Below the pieces are notes generated by a model. It was not told the origin of the DNA, ran no database searches, and saw only the letters and a program-made list of their open reading frames with translations. From positions 1 to 59,038 of the forward strand of contig JANLFK010000018.1 in assembly GCA_024655945.1 (NCBI GenBank): a stretch of 59,038 nt of DNA. The letters run 5' to 3'. The position numbers and the translations under genes were made by a program. Of this stretch, positions 47,604 through 59,038 are shown piece after piece. This stretch comes from a candidate division KSB1 bacterium (GTDB lineage: Bacteria; Zhuqueibacterota; Zhuqueibacteria; JANLFK01; Oleimicrobiaceae). How positions within the stretch are numbered: the stretch's first letter is position 1; each line of letters opens with the position of its first letter.

Positions 47604-49166
47604 ATGGTCAGCAATGAGCAAAACAGCCGCCTCCCCTCCTTGTGGGAAAGCCTCGACGCGAACGGCGGCGAAGCTGAAGCATCTGAGTTCAGCTCCTTTC
47701 TCTCCTCCTTGGGGGAGCCGCGCCTGATAGTGGTCGGCGTGGGCGGCAGAGGCTGCCATTGGGTCTCGCAGCTGGCCTCGGGCAGTCCGCATGAGGTGGA
47801 ACTGGTCGCTGCCGACACCGATTTGACGGACTTGCACAACTCTTTGGCGCACCGCAAGGTACTGCTCGGCGAGCAAGTGGCCGGTGGCCAAGGATGCGGT
47901 GGCGAGCTGCTCATCGGCAAGGCGGCGGCCATGGAGAGTAGCGAGGAGCTGCGCAGCTTGTGCCAAAAAGTGGAGGTGATGGTCATCGCCTGCGCGCCAG
48001 GGGGTGGGACAGGTAGTGGCGCCGCGCCAGTGCTGGCCGGGATCGCTCACCAAGAGGGCCTCACCACCATCGCCGTGGTGCCAGCCCAGCCACCTCGGGA
48101 TGCGAGTGCGGAACGGTGCGCTGCCGACGGGGTTGCCCGTTTGCGCGACGAGGCAGATATCCTGTTGAGCATCGCCGATCCTTGGCCGCAGCAGCAAAGC
48201 GAAGAAGCTGAGAGGAGGGGCAGCCACCCGGTCGTAGCCGTGCTCCGTCACCTGCAGCCACGCCTCGGGGAGGAGAGCCCGCTGTTGGCCGCCATTCGCC
48301 AGGAGGCTGCAGGGCAAAAGCTGACGGGCCACGTGGCAGTGAGCGAAGGTTTCAATGTCGGCGACCTGCAAGCCGCCCTTCACAAAGGCCTTCGGGCTGG
48401 GGAGGAGTGTCGCTTTTCTGGCCCGGCGAGGCACCTGTTCTGTCACATCGAGGGCGAGGCGCACCAGGCCGCCGCAGCGGCTGCTGAGCTGGCCGAGCAG
48501 CCGCGCAAAAGGGTAATGGCAGGTGTCGAGGTCAGCGTGACTTTTCGCCCGGACGAGCACGCGGGGAACAGGCTTTCGCTGATTGCCTGCGTCATGGAGC
48601 CTGCCGCGGCCGAGGCGTCCCAGGCTGAGGCCGTTGCGGAAGAGGTTTCACCCCCTGAGCCGGAGCCATGGTTCGACGTGCGACAGCCCCAGTTCGCCTT
48701 GGCGTGTGAGGAACTCCTGGCCCCGGAAGCCACGGAACCTGAGGCCGCTGCCGCACCACTGGAGGATTTTCTCAGGCGCCTGCGCAGTGCCATCGACGGC
48801 GTTCTCCGCGACCAAGGGGGCAGTTCCTTTGCCGAGTTGGCCCACTTGTGCCAGGAGGCAGATCTTCCGGCGCCATTGCGGCAGGAAGTGGTGGCTGAAA
48901 TCCTCAAGACGCTGGGCGCCCTGGCCGATAGGTGGTCAGAGGGGACGCATTCGCTCGCCCCACAGGAAAGGGCGCTGCTTGGTCGTGTGCCCTCCCTTGT
49001 GGCGTCGCTCTGCTTGGGGGCGGAAACCGCCGTGGTTCCTGCACGCACCTTGGCGGCCGAGCTTGGGGGGCTGCTCCACAATGATGAGGGCACGGATGCT
49101 TCTCTCGAAGAAGCCCCAAGCGAGCTTTTTGCCGAGGGCTCGGCCCTTGATCTGCTGGCGGTGTAA
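47604..49166 (+). CDS. Divergent FtsZ-like tubulin-family protein with long C-terminal extension
   Basis: A 520-residue FtsZ relative. Residues about 40-160 follow the FtsZ nucleotide domain: LIVVGVGGRGCHWV, ELVAADTDLTDL, KVLLGEQVAGGQGCGGELLIG, and tubulin signature GGGTGSGAAPVLAGIA at 133-148. Residues about 240-335 match the C-terminal domain (HLFCHIEGEAH, VEVSVTFRPDEHAGNRLSLIA). The synergy loop is altered: where FtsZ has NxDFxD, this has FNVGDL, keeping one acidic residue. A 185-residue acidic extension follows, with a helical region (LEDFLRRLRSAIDGVLRD, LRQEVVAEILKTLGALADRW). It is unlikely to be the cell's main FtsZ. The three-base gap ties it to the lytic transglycosylase. Function is inferred only. 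Confidence 0.8.
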   Translation: MVSNEQNSRLPSLWESLDANGGEAEASEFSSFLSSLGEPRLIVVGVGGRGCHWVSQLASGSPHEVELVAADTDLTDLHNSLAHRKVLLGEQVAGGQGCGGELLIGKAAAMESSEELRSLCQKVEVMVIACAPGGGTGSGAAPVLAGIAHQEGLTTIAVVPAQPPRDASAERCAADGVARLRDEADILLSIADPWPQQQSEEAERRGSHPVVAVLRHLQPRLGEESPLLAAIRQEAAGQKLTGHVAVSEGFNVGDLQAALHKGLRAGEECRFSGPARHLFCHIEGEAHQAAAAAAELAEQPRKRVMAGVEVSVTFRPDEHAGNRLSLIACVMEPAAAEASQAEAVAEEVSPPEPEPWFDVRQPQFALACEELLAPEATEPEAAAAPLEDFLRRLRSAIDGVLRDQGGSSFAELAHLCQEADLPAPLRQEVVAEILKTLGALADRWSEGTHSLAPQERALLGRVPSLVASLCLGAETAVVPARTLAAELGGLLHNDEGTDASLEEAPSELFAEGSALDLLAV

Positions 49167-49225
49167 CGCCCTTCTTGTTCCCCCACAAATCTGCCCCGCG
49201 TCCTCCCACATTGGCAAAAAACAAG

Positions 49226-49254
49226 TTGATTATTTGGCAAATATTCCCTACTAT
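49226..49254 (+). promoter_or_regulatory. Putative sigma-70 promoter for hutH
   Basis: TTGATT (49226-49231), 17 bp, TACTAT (49249-49254), in a locally AT-rich stretch just before the ammonia-lyase gene. Confidence 0.45.
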
Positions 49255-49299
49255 TTGCCCACGAATGCGGAAAGACACCCAATACAGCCAACCACTTGT

Positions 49300-52325
<3,026 letters not shown>

Positions 52326-52350
52326 CCCTTCCTGGCCAGGGACAAAATGA

Positions 52351-52414
52351 TAACGGGCGCCTCAGACCACGTCGGGATTAGGGGGGTTACCGGCAATGGC
52401 ATCGGCGCCCGTTA
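52351..52414. terminator. Long stem-loop between guaB and rpsT
   Basis: TAACGGGCGCC (52351-52361) and GGCGCCCGTTA (52404-52414) are perfect 11-bp arms separated by 42 bases. It sits between converging genes and could stop both transcripts, although neither side has a clear U-tract. Confidence 0.4.
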
Positions 52415-52431
52415 GAGGCTCATGAGTGCTC

Positions 52432-52686
52432 TCAGGCTAAGGCGTTGACCCTCCGCGCCAAGCGCGACTTGGCATTTGCCGCCTTGTTCTTGTAGATGAT
52501 GCCCCGCAGGGCCAGCTTGTCCAATAGCGAGCACGCCTGCCGATATGCTTGCTCGGCTGAGGCTTTATCTGCTGCTGCCCGTACCTTTTTGATGGCCGTG
52601 CGCATCATGGAGCGGTAATGTCGGTTTGCGGCCGCAGCCTTTGCACTGGTGCGAATACGTTTGAATGCTGAACGATGATGTGCCAT
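52432..52686 (-). CDS. rpsT: 30S ribosomal protein S20
   Basis: An 84-residue, strongly basic helical protein matching S20 throughout: AHHRSAFKRIRTSAKAAAANRH at the start, RTAIKKVRAA in the middle and GIIYKNKAANAKSRLARRVNAL at the end. It binds 16S rRNA early in 30S assembly. ATG 52686 has AGGAAGT just upstream, and a strong promoter lies 40-70 bp before it. It stands alone, as rpsT usually does. Confidence 0.96.
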   Translation of the reverse strand: MAHHRSAFKRIRTSAKAAAANRHYRSMMRTAIKKVRAAADKASAEQAYRQACSLLDKLALRGIIYKNKAANAKSRLARRVNALA

Positions 52687-52724
52687 ACTTCCTGCCTGTC
52701 AACTCCTTCCAATTTTGCAGGCCA

Positions 52725-52753
52725 AATATATAAGAATCTCTGACGAAAATCAA
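52725..52753 (-). promoter_or_regulatory. Strong sigma-70-type promoter for rpsT
   Basis: Reading the minus strand: TTGATT (52753-52748), 17 bp, TATATT (52730-52725). The extended -35 CTTGATTTTC is the same as that before the PAS kinase at 13107. Confidence 0.65.
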
Positions 52754-53535
52754 GCGATTAATTTCTCGATGCTGCGTGCATATTTTGGCCTGAGCTCCTT
52801 GACTGCAGGCGGCCGTACGGAGCGGAGGCGCTAAGCTCAGAGGCTCCCGGCACAGCCTGTCCCCAAAGGGGGCCGGGGGGGTTCGCCATGGCGGTCCGCG
52901 AGATCGTCAGCGCCGGCGTTGCGAGTTGCTCGACCCCGCAAGCGCCGTTTTTCGGCACGATGGCGCACAGGAACTGGCGTTGGCCCTTCGTTATCCGCCT
53001 GCACACACCCGCTCCTGCCCGACGTCATTTTGGCGCCACAAACTGGCGTCGCTATCCCTCGCAGGGCTACCGGAAATGGGCCGGCGAGTTCGCTTCGGCG
53101 TTGACGGCCGCAAGGTCGGTGGTGCTCTTGAGATCCGGCGTGAGGGCCCCACTCAGAGGCGCCGGAGTTCTTGCCTTGGTGCCCCCGTCGATTCAGTGTG
53201 GCTCTCGTGCTTTTCGCAGCTTGTTAGAACCAGCCTCATAGGAAGAGCCTCGTTCTATTTCTCAACTTCGTTACAGGCACATCCCCAGTGTCCTTCACCA
53301 TCCCGGTCCAAATGCATCAACAAGACCGCACTTCGCTTCGGTCATAGGAATGCCCGTCTGCAGCTCACAGAGTATCCCACCCGCCGGGCTTATCCCATAG
53401 AAAGGTCTGGAGCGGGGACGAGATTCTGCTGCATTCACCGCATTGAGACGCGCGCGTGTCCTCAGTAAAAGGCATCGCAACAAAGGCCGCGGCGTGGCAA
53501 GAAAGCGAGCCTCAAGTCGGCCCCGCTCCCAGCTT
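52754..53535. other. Intergenic region, no gene recognised
   Basis: About 780 bp between two minus-strand genes. Open frames here give unnatural translations rich in Arg, Pro and Ser, and no ribosome sites or structured RNA were recognised. Confidence 0.5.
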
Positions 53536-55508
53536 CTACGTCACCAGCAGCATTTTCTGCACCGCCTGAAAGTCTCTCATGCGGATTTGATAGAAATAGA
53601 CCCCCGATGGTAGGCCGTGGGCCTGGAAGCGGAGGCGGTAGACGCCCGGCTCGTGCAGCGCATCCGTCAGGCGTGCGACCGTCGTCCCGCGCAGGTCAAT
53701 GACATCCAGGACAACACGGCAGCGGTCCTTCACATGATACTCGATGGTGGTTTCCGGGTTGAAGGGGTTTGGGTGGTTGTGCCGCAAGTCGAATGATGCC
53801 GGCACGACGGTTCTTTCCCCTTGGACTGAGGAAGGACCGGCATGCACCGTTGCGGTACCGGACACGCCGGAGCTCTGATCATTGCACGTGACGACAAAAC
53901 TGCCTTCCTGCGTCGCGGTGAAGAGTCCGGTGGAGTCGATTACCCCGCCTGTCGCCGTCCATACGGCGGGAAAATTGAGGGTATCCTCATCCGCGTTCAT
54001 GCCCACCGCCGTAAACTGTTGTTGCTGGCCGGCGGTGGTGGCGCCGACAAAGGAACCGTCGATTGTCAGGGTCACGCTGACGGTGTCCGTTGTACCGCGC
54101 GCCGTATTGGGTGGAATGGTGAACGGAACGTCGAGGCTGTCGACGCCAAAAGGCGCCAGCTTTTCCGTGCTGTCGGAAAAAGCCGCGGCCCAACCGAATT
54201 TGGAAGCCACAGAGTAATGAATGCGTTTTGCAGCCAGGCTGACATTCCACAGGCGTAACGGCAGGGAATGGTTCGTACCGGAAAAACCGCTGCCGTCGGG
54301 CAGGAAGGCACGCGCCCCTCGAATAGTCGTGTCCGCCGGAAAGACGGCGACCGGCCCGAAAAAGATGCCCTGCAATTTCCACTGCTCGGATGGGATGACA
54401 CGGTTACTGAAAATCCGCTTGCTGAAGCCCCCGGAAATCGGCTGAAAGGCGGTGGTGCGGGTGAAATCGAGGGTGCCGTCGGCCGTGGTATTGAAATCAA
54501 CTCCGCTGAACAGGCCGATGCCGACGCCTTGTGTGATGGCGACGTCGATCAGCCGGCCATAGACCCGCAGCGTGTCGGCCACGATCATTGTGCCTGATTC
54601 GGGCGCAATGAGAATGGTATCTGCGCGGAGGGTGACGCTGTTAAGGTTGTGCTGCTGCAAAGAGTGCTTACCTAAGCCGCTCGTCTGCCCGATATTGCCG
54701 TGGTTGGTCACTTTTTGGCCATTGATTTCCACGCTCCCATTGCTCAGAGTACCGGTTCCGGCCGCAATAGTCCTTCGGTTGATGAAGTTTTTTGTGGAAA
54801 CAATCACATTACCGCCGACGGAACTAGGCCCCAAACCCATGCCGCCTATGACCCCACAGAGCGGGTGAATCATCCCCGCATCGGCATAAATCGCTATCGA
54901 GCTAACAAAAGGCGACTCAGCGCCCTTGATGGTACTCATATCCGCCATTTGGAAACTGTAGGTTGATATGGTTATATTTACCCCGCTCATTACTCCGCCA
55001 AATAGGTTGCATTGCCCTACGCAAAACTGGAAATGGCCCTGCAAAATCTGGCCGCCTTGGTTATTCAAGATAATGCCATTACGGTCGGCCGAATCATTGT
55101 TGGGGCAATACTAAAGCTACACTCAAAATTGGAGGCTCCACGAATCTCGCCTTCGTTGCTTATACCTAGCTGCTCAGTTGTTTGAGACAATGGTCTGATG
55201 CAAAAGTCGCCGCTATAGTAGATGCTGCCTGACTTTCTTACAGTTAGTTCTTCTACATTGAGTTTATTGTCTTTTTCGGCCATCAATCTTCCTACGACCG
55301 TAATCGCCTTAACCGCAACATTAGTTGGAAGAACGCACGTTTTGTCCACCGGAATAATGACGTGATCTGATTTCGCCGGCACATTGCCATTACTCCAATT
55401 AGCCGGATTGTTCCACTTACCGTGGCCGCCGGCGTTGGTAAAGTAGATGTCGGCCTTTACGAGAGATGCAAAGAAAAGAGCCGAAAGAACAATGCACCGC
55501 TTGCTCAT
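53536..55508 (-). pseudogene. T9SS-sorted surface protein, frameshifted
   Basis: An exported protein of about 657 codons in two frames. The N-terminal part starts MSKRCIVLSALFFASLVKA, a signal peptide with AAGGAGG eight bases before ATG 55508, then GGHGKWNNPANWSNGNVPAKSD, the opening of a G8-like or repeat-rich beta-helix domain. A one-base deletion in the G run at 55102-55105 (plus strand) ends it early; the next frame continues NGIILNNQGGQILQGHFQF with more beta-helix repeats. A Big-type domain and a classical T9SS tail (NHPNPFNPETTIEYHV, LPSGVYFYQIRM) end it. Without the shift it would be a type IX-secreted surface protein. Sequencing error cannot be excluded. Confidence 0.72.
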
Positions 55509-55887
55509 GACATGCCCTCCTTGGTTGGGATATTCGAGACTATGATCATGAACTCCCAGAAATGTTCGTTGCGAGTGTCCGACCTGCCGGCGCCCAGGAT
55601 AAAGGCTTTTGCGGTCATGGTCAGCAGACCCGGCGCACCGCCAGTGATCACCTTTACCGGCAGAGAAAGCAAGTCGGCGCGCGAGCATGCTTGTTGCACC
55701 GGATGGCGCGCGCACGGATCCCTCCTCTCATGGTTCCCTCCATCAGTCCGTGGTCACAGCCAATGGTCTAATTCCATGGCCTTCCTTGGGTATGACCAAG
55801 CGTTGAAGAACGCGCGTCACTTGCGGCAGCAGGAGCATGTTCTTTACCGGCACGCTCGTGCCACCACCGACACGATTCTTACTTTTC

Positions 55888-58681
55888 TCAAGGTCGACCT
55901 CCATGGAAGTACTGCATTGCTCGCCCGCCTGCTGCGGCGACATAGGAACTGGGCTCGGGAATCGTCGAGGTCCCGTGGTAAAGAGAGGCAAATATGTCGT
56001 ACTGTTCGGCCTCGGCGCCGTATCGAGGCAAGCAGGAATTGGTTCTGCTGAGCTGCATAGGCGATAGCCGGGTAGAACCTCATCCCTTCACTTGGCTCGG
56101 AACAGGCAATGGGGGTGTTGACAACCTGCGAGGCGAGCGGCCCGGCGCTCTCATCGATCAGCGCAAGAAGCCAGTCCTCCGGCAAATTACGCAGGCGCTG
56201 GCCGAAGACATCCGACTGCGGGACCTGCCAACTGGGATCGGCGCCCCAGGACTCGTCCCATGGGGTGGGGCGCCAGTCGTTCCAAGCGACGAGTAAGGTG
56301 CCGTCCAGTTGATTACAGCCGATTTGGTTGAACTCCTGATTGCAAGGACCGGTGTAGATCGGAGAGTCCTCCCAGGTCTTCCACGCTGCCGGATCTCGGG
56401 GAGGGTCTCCTTGCTCATCCAGCAGGGCGACGGCATGGAGCGAGTCCGCTTCGCGTTCAGGCTTCAACCCCATGCGGAAGGCGGTGGCATCCGGAAAAGA
56501 GCCGAGGCGCTGCCCAAGATCTCCGGAATAGCCATGATGTTCCGTCCACACGACCAGGCACTCAGGCAGGGGATTGCTATGGCGACGCGGGTGGAGTTCT
56601 GGCATCTCACACGTGTCGTCGTTGGCGGCGACAAGCGGCGAGCCGCAAAAAGAGCTCATTGCCCCTTTGGCTTGGGTTGCGATGAAAGTGCCGCCCCTAT
56701 CGCGAACGCTCATGGGGAACTCGGGCAGCCATGGGGTACCCGCGTGAACGTAGCCTTTCGCACAGCACCAGCGCACGCCAGCCTTCCCCAAGTGCCCAGG
56801 CGAACCGCTGTGCGGCCGTCGAGGCACTCCCGGCATTTCCGACGTGGAGTTTAAGAAAAAGCAGCGGCCAAAGACCACCGGCCACTCGTGGCTCTCCGGC
56901 GTGTGCAGGCCAAGGCAGGATGCGTCCGGCGTCAGTTCACCCGCCTCCCCGGAAAAGGCAAAGGGCGTGGAGGACCGGGTGTGGGCGAAATCACCAGGGG
57001 GGAACAGCGCAGCATCTTCGTTGAGCAGCCTCCCGTACACGTTCCAGTTGACGCTCCAACTCCACTGGTCTACGGTTGCTCTGCGCTCCTCGTCCCACAC
57101 GCAACAGATGGTCCCCCTGGTTCTGTTGGAGGACAGACGTGGATGGAACTGACCGCTTTCGTGATTACCGATACCCAACTCTCCCCTGGCCAGCGATCGC
57201 GGAGTGGCAATCTTATTGCCCTGCGCGTCGAGCAATAGGCCGGAGATATCTGTTTTGCTCGCGCGCTCATCCTCCAAGGCGGTTATGAACCTCTTGCTCT
57301 TGGCAAGGCACCCCGCGTCGGGAAAGAAGAGGGCGTTGCTTCCGTCATTGACGACCTGGCAAGGCTCCGCGGAAGCGCCATTCTCGTCGACGAATCGGCC
57401 CAACACCGAGTAACCCCCACTAATCGCACGCCAGACCACCAGCCATCGCGGCTGGAGGACATCGTATGCTGTGGTCGGCTGGTCCTGCCTGTTCTGGTCC
57501 GAGACCACCGGCACTTGCTTGACCAGCTGGATGTTGGTCTGCCGGTCGAAATGTGCCATGGGCGCTTTTCGCCGCTTGCCGACAAGCGAGGATTGCCGGG
57601 GTTGTGCCTCCCCGATGCATTCACCCTTGGTGCTCCGCAGTCGGCTGAGGCGATCGGCAAATGTGTTGTCAATATGGATGGGGGCAAGGCCGAACGATCC
57701 TTCCCAAATGCCAGGCAAGGCAGAGGGTTGCCAGGGTTCACGGACCGCTCCTGCGGGTAGCTCAGGGTCCACGGCCACCTGATCGCCCCTCCGGAGATCG
57801 AAACCGCCCAGCTGGGTTTGCGCCGTCGCAGAGAGAGAAAGGGTCCGGGGATCGGGCAACGGGCGTTTAGCGGCATGGGTGGAGGCTAATTGCGTCTTGG
57901 AGTCCCAGCTACGCAGAACCAGGATGCTATCGCCTTGCACCTGGACGAGGATGAGAGACTTCTGCGCCGCGGGGGGCACGCCGTACCCGACTGCGCTTTG
58001 GCCAGCCTGGCGCCAGAGTTGTTCGGTGCAATCAAGGAAATAGTCGCAGATGAACCTGGGGGTCCAATGCCCACAGCCGCCAGAGGTAGAGGTAATGTCG
58101 GTAGGGAGCTCTGAGTACTGCGTGTCGTTGTGCGCCGCGACCGTCTACAGCGCTTTGGCATGCTCCTTCTTAAAGGTCCGCGTGAAGTCGGCTTCGTAGT
58201 ATTCCCCGTCGAGGATCGTAAAGGCGGTGTCGAATCCTTCAGCGGCCCTGCCTGTGTAGAGTGTTTCGCAGTACCACTTTCCTATGCGGAGTCGCGCCGG
58301 CAAAGTGCGCAACCGCGTGCCGACGTGGAGCGCGGTGGTTTTCAGGGTTTCCTCCACTGGACAGGGTCTGGCGACCGTTCCTTGCCCGATTGCACTTCTT
58401 GTTTCGCTAAACCCAGGCAGTGAAAAGCCCTCTTGCCGCACCACCGCATAAGTGCAAGATAACCCAAGCACGCCCGGCTTCGTGGTAGCCCTGGCAACAG
58501 TTTCGGGATAATTGCCGTTTGCTTGAGCGGGGACATGGAAGCGCCGTAGCGCGGTGTAGAAAGTCACCACAGATGGCGACATCTTCATCTCGGGGCGAGC
58601 ACCCAGGAAGAAGGGCCGACAACTGTACTGCCCGCGCCATGGAGGTACTGCTTTGATGAGCGAGCGAAAAGACATGGCCAA
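55888..58681 (-). pseudogene. Large exported beta-repeat protein, interrupted
   Basis: A minus-strand coding region of about 930 codons without a recognised family. Repeated segments such as WLVVWRAISGGYSVLGRFV, CLVVWTEHHGYSGDLGQRL and TLLVAWNDWRPT suggest a beta-propeller-like extracellular protein. TAG at 58145-58147 interrupts one continuous frame: the sequence before it (DGEYYEADFTRTFKKEHAKAL) and after it (TVAAHNDTQYSELPTDITST) both look coding. Near 56030 the frame probably shifts again, since EQYDIFASLYHGTSTIPEP in another frame continues the pattern to TGA at 55888-55890. No signal peptide is evident at TTG 58681, so the start is uncertain. Function unknown. Confidence 0.55.
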
Positions 58682-59038
58682 AAGTGGCTATCGTCTTCCT
58701 GCCGGCAATAGGCGATCGCCGGGCGCTAACACCACACGTGCCTCGGTCAGCTGTTTCGTCCTGGGGAAACGGTGAATGACTTGAGGTGGTCCGGCTACGC
58801 CTTCTCCTTTCTCATGGCGTAGCGCAAGGTGCGAAGCAGGCCACAAAGAGGTCGGAGATCCCTGGCGCCCTCAGTGGAGGGATTGTCGCTACACTGCCCC
58901 AGCTGCCTGCTCGGTGCCCTGAGGCTTGTTAGTGCAAATTTAACCCACAAGCGAAAGTCAAGGACAAAGTTTGCAATTGCTGCAGGGACCAGGCAAAACC
59001 TTCCCACCTTGGTGAGGTGATCCGTGAGGTGATCAGGG
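58682..59038. other. Right edge, no gene recognised
   Basis: No coding character. It contains the element at 58953-58990 and short direct-repeat traces at 58637-58730 that resemble the end of the preceding coding region (55911-56080). Confidence 0.45.
58953..58990 (-). repeat. Second copy of the shared upstream element
   Basis: On the minus strand it reads AACTTTGTCCTTGACTTTCG, matching the copy at 37804-37842 at about 24 of 30 aligned positions. It lies about 270 bp upstream of the minus-strand surface-protein region. Confidence 0.4.

Noticed and set aside
49211-49230. TGGCAAAAAACAAGTTG as a second sigma-54 promoter
   Set aside because: The -24-like TGGCA is present but the spacing to TTG is wrong and GC at -12 is missing.
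48583-49299. Long upstream extension of the ammonia-lyase frame
   Set aside because: It overlaps the FtsZ-like gene almost entirely and has no similarity to ammonia-lyases; it is simply an open shadow frame.
52888-53241. 117-codon open frame upstream of rpsT
   Set aside because: No ribosome site, no motif, unnatural composition.

Overview
This is a GC-rich window from a bacterium of the FCB type. A candidate-phylum KSB1 or Calditrichota-like lineage would fit; that is inference from gene content, not a phylogeny. The main pointers are a C25 (gingipain-family) protease with a C-terminal FlgD/T9SS-type domain, a second surface protein with a classical T9SS sorting tail, a split glycine dehydrogenase (GcvPB), and many hybrid two-component proteins. 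No tRNA, rRNA, CRISPR array, integrase or IS element was found.

Layout. 0.2-11.3 kb: an RDD membrane protein, a 1.5 kb stretch without genes, a 1,929-residue secreted C25 protease, then a three-gene envelope-polysaccharide operon (GT4 glycosyltransferase, WecA/MraY-like phosphoglycosyltransferase, NDP-sugar epimerase). 11.8-15.9 kb: two small minus-strand membrane proteins, a PAS histidine kinase, an EamA transporter and a DUF6512 membrane protein. 16.0-31.6 kb: a defence island with a DrmD-like SNF2 helicase, a DrmMI-like Eco57I-type methylase, a UvrD-like helicase, a DUF4143 ATPase, and a very large DEAD helicase-DUF1998-nuclease protein. Every member except the ATPase is broken by in-frame stops, frameshifts, inserted palindromic repeats or truncation. 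31.6-36.2 kb: a tightly packed run of dgkA, DUF1611, DinB, cation transporter, outer-membrane protein and DUF2156. 36.9-39.5 kb: a minus-strand SH3 lipoprotein and gcvPB.

39.5-49.2 kb is a signalling cluster: a PleD-like receiver-GGDEF protein, two histidine kinases, a lone receiver and an NtrC-type sigma-54 activator. It is followed by a good sigma-54 promoter (46353-46368) in front of a three-gene unit: receiver protein, lytic transglycosylase and a divergent FtsZ-like protein with a long C-terminal extension. I regard this last unit as the best candidate for an undescribed system: regulated peptidoglycan cutting coupled to a tubulin-family protein. 49.3-52.7 kb holds histidine ammonia-lyase, guaB and rpsT. 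53.5-58.7 kb holds two large exported minus-strand proteins, both interrupted.

Housekeeping and signalling genes here are all intact, while the defence and surface genes carry at least ten lesions. This argues for real decay or phase-like inactivation of accessory genes rather than uniformly poor sequence, although reads would be needed to settle it.
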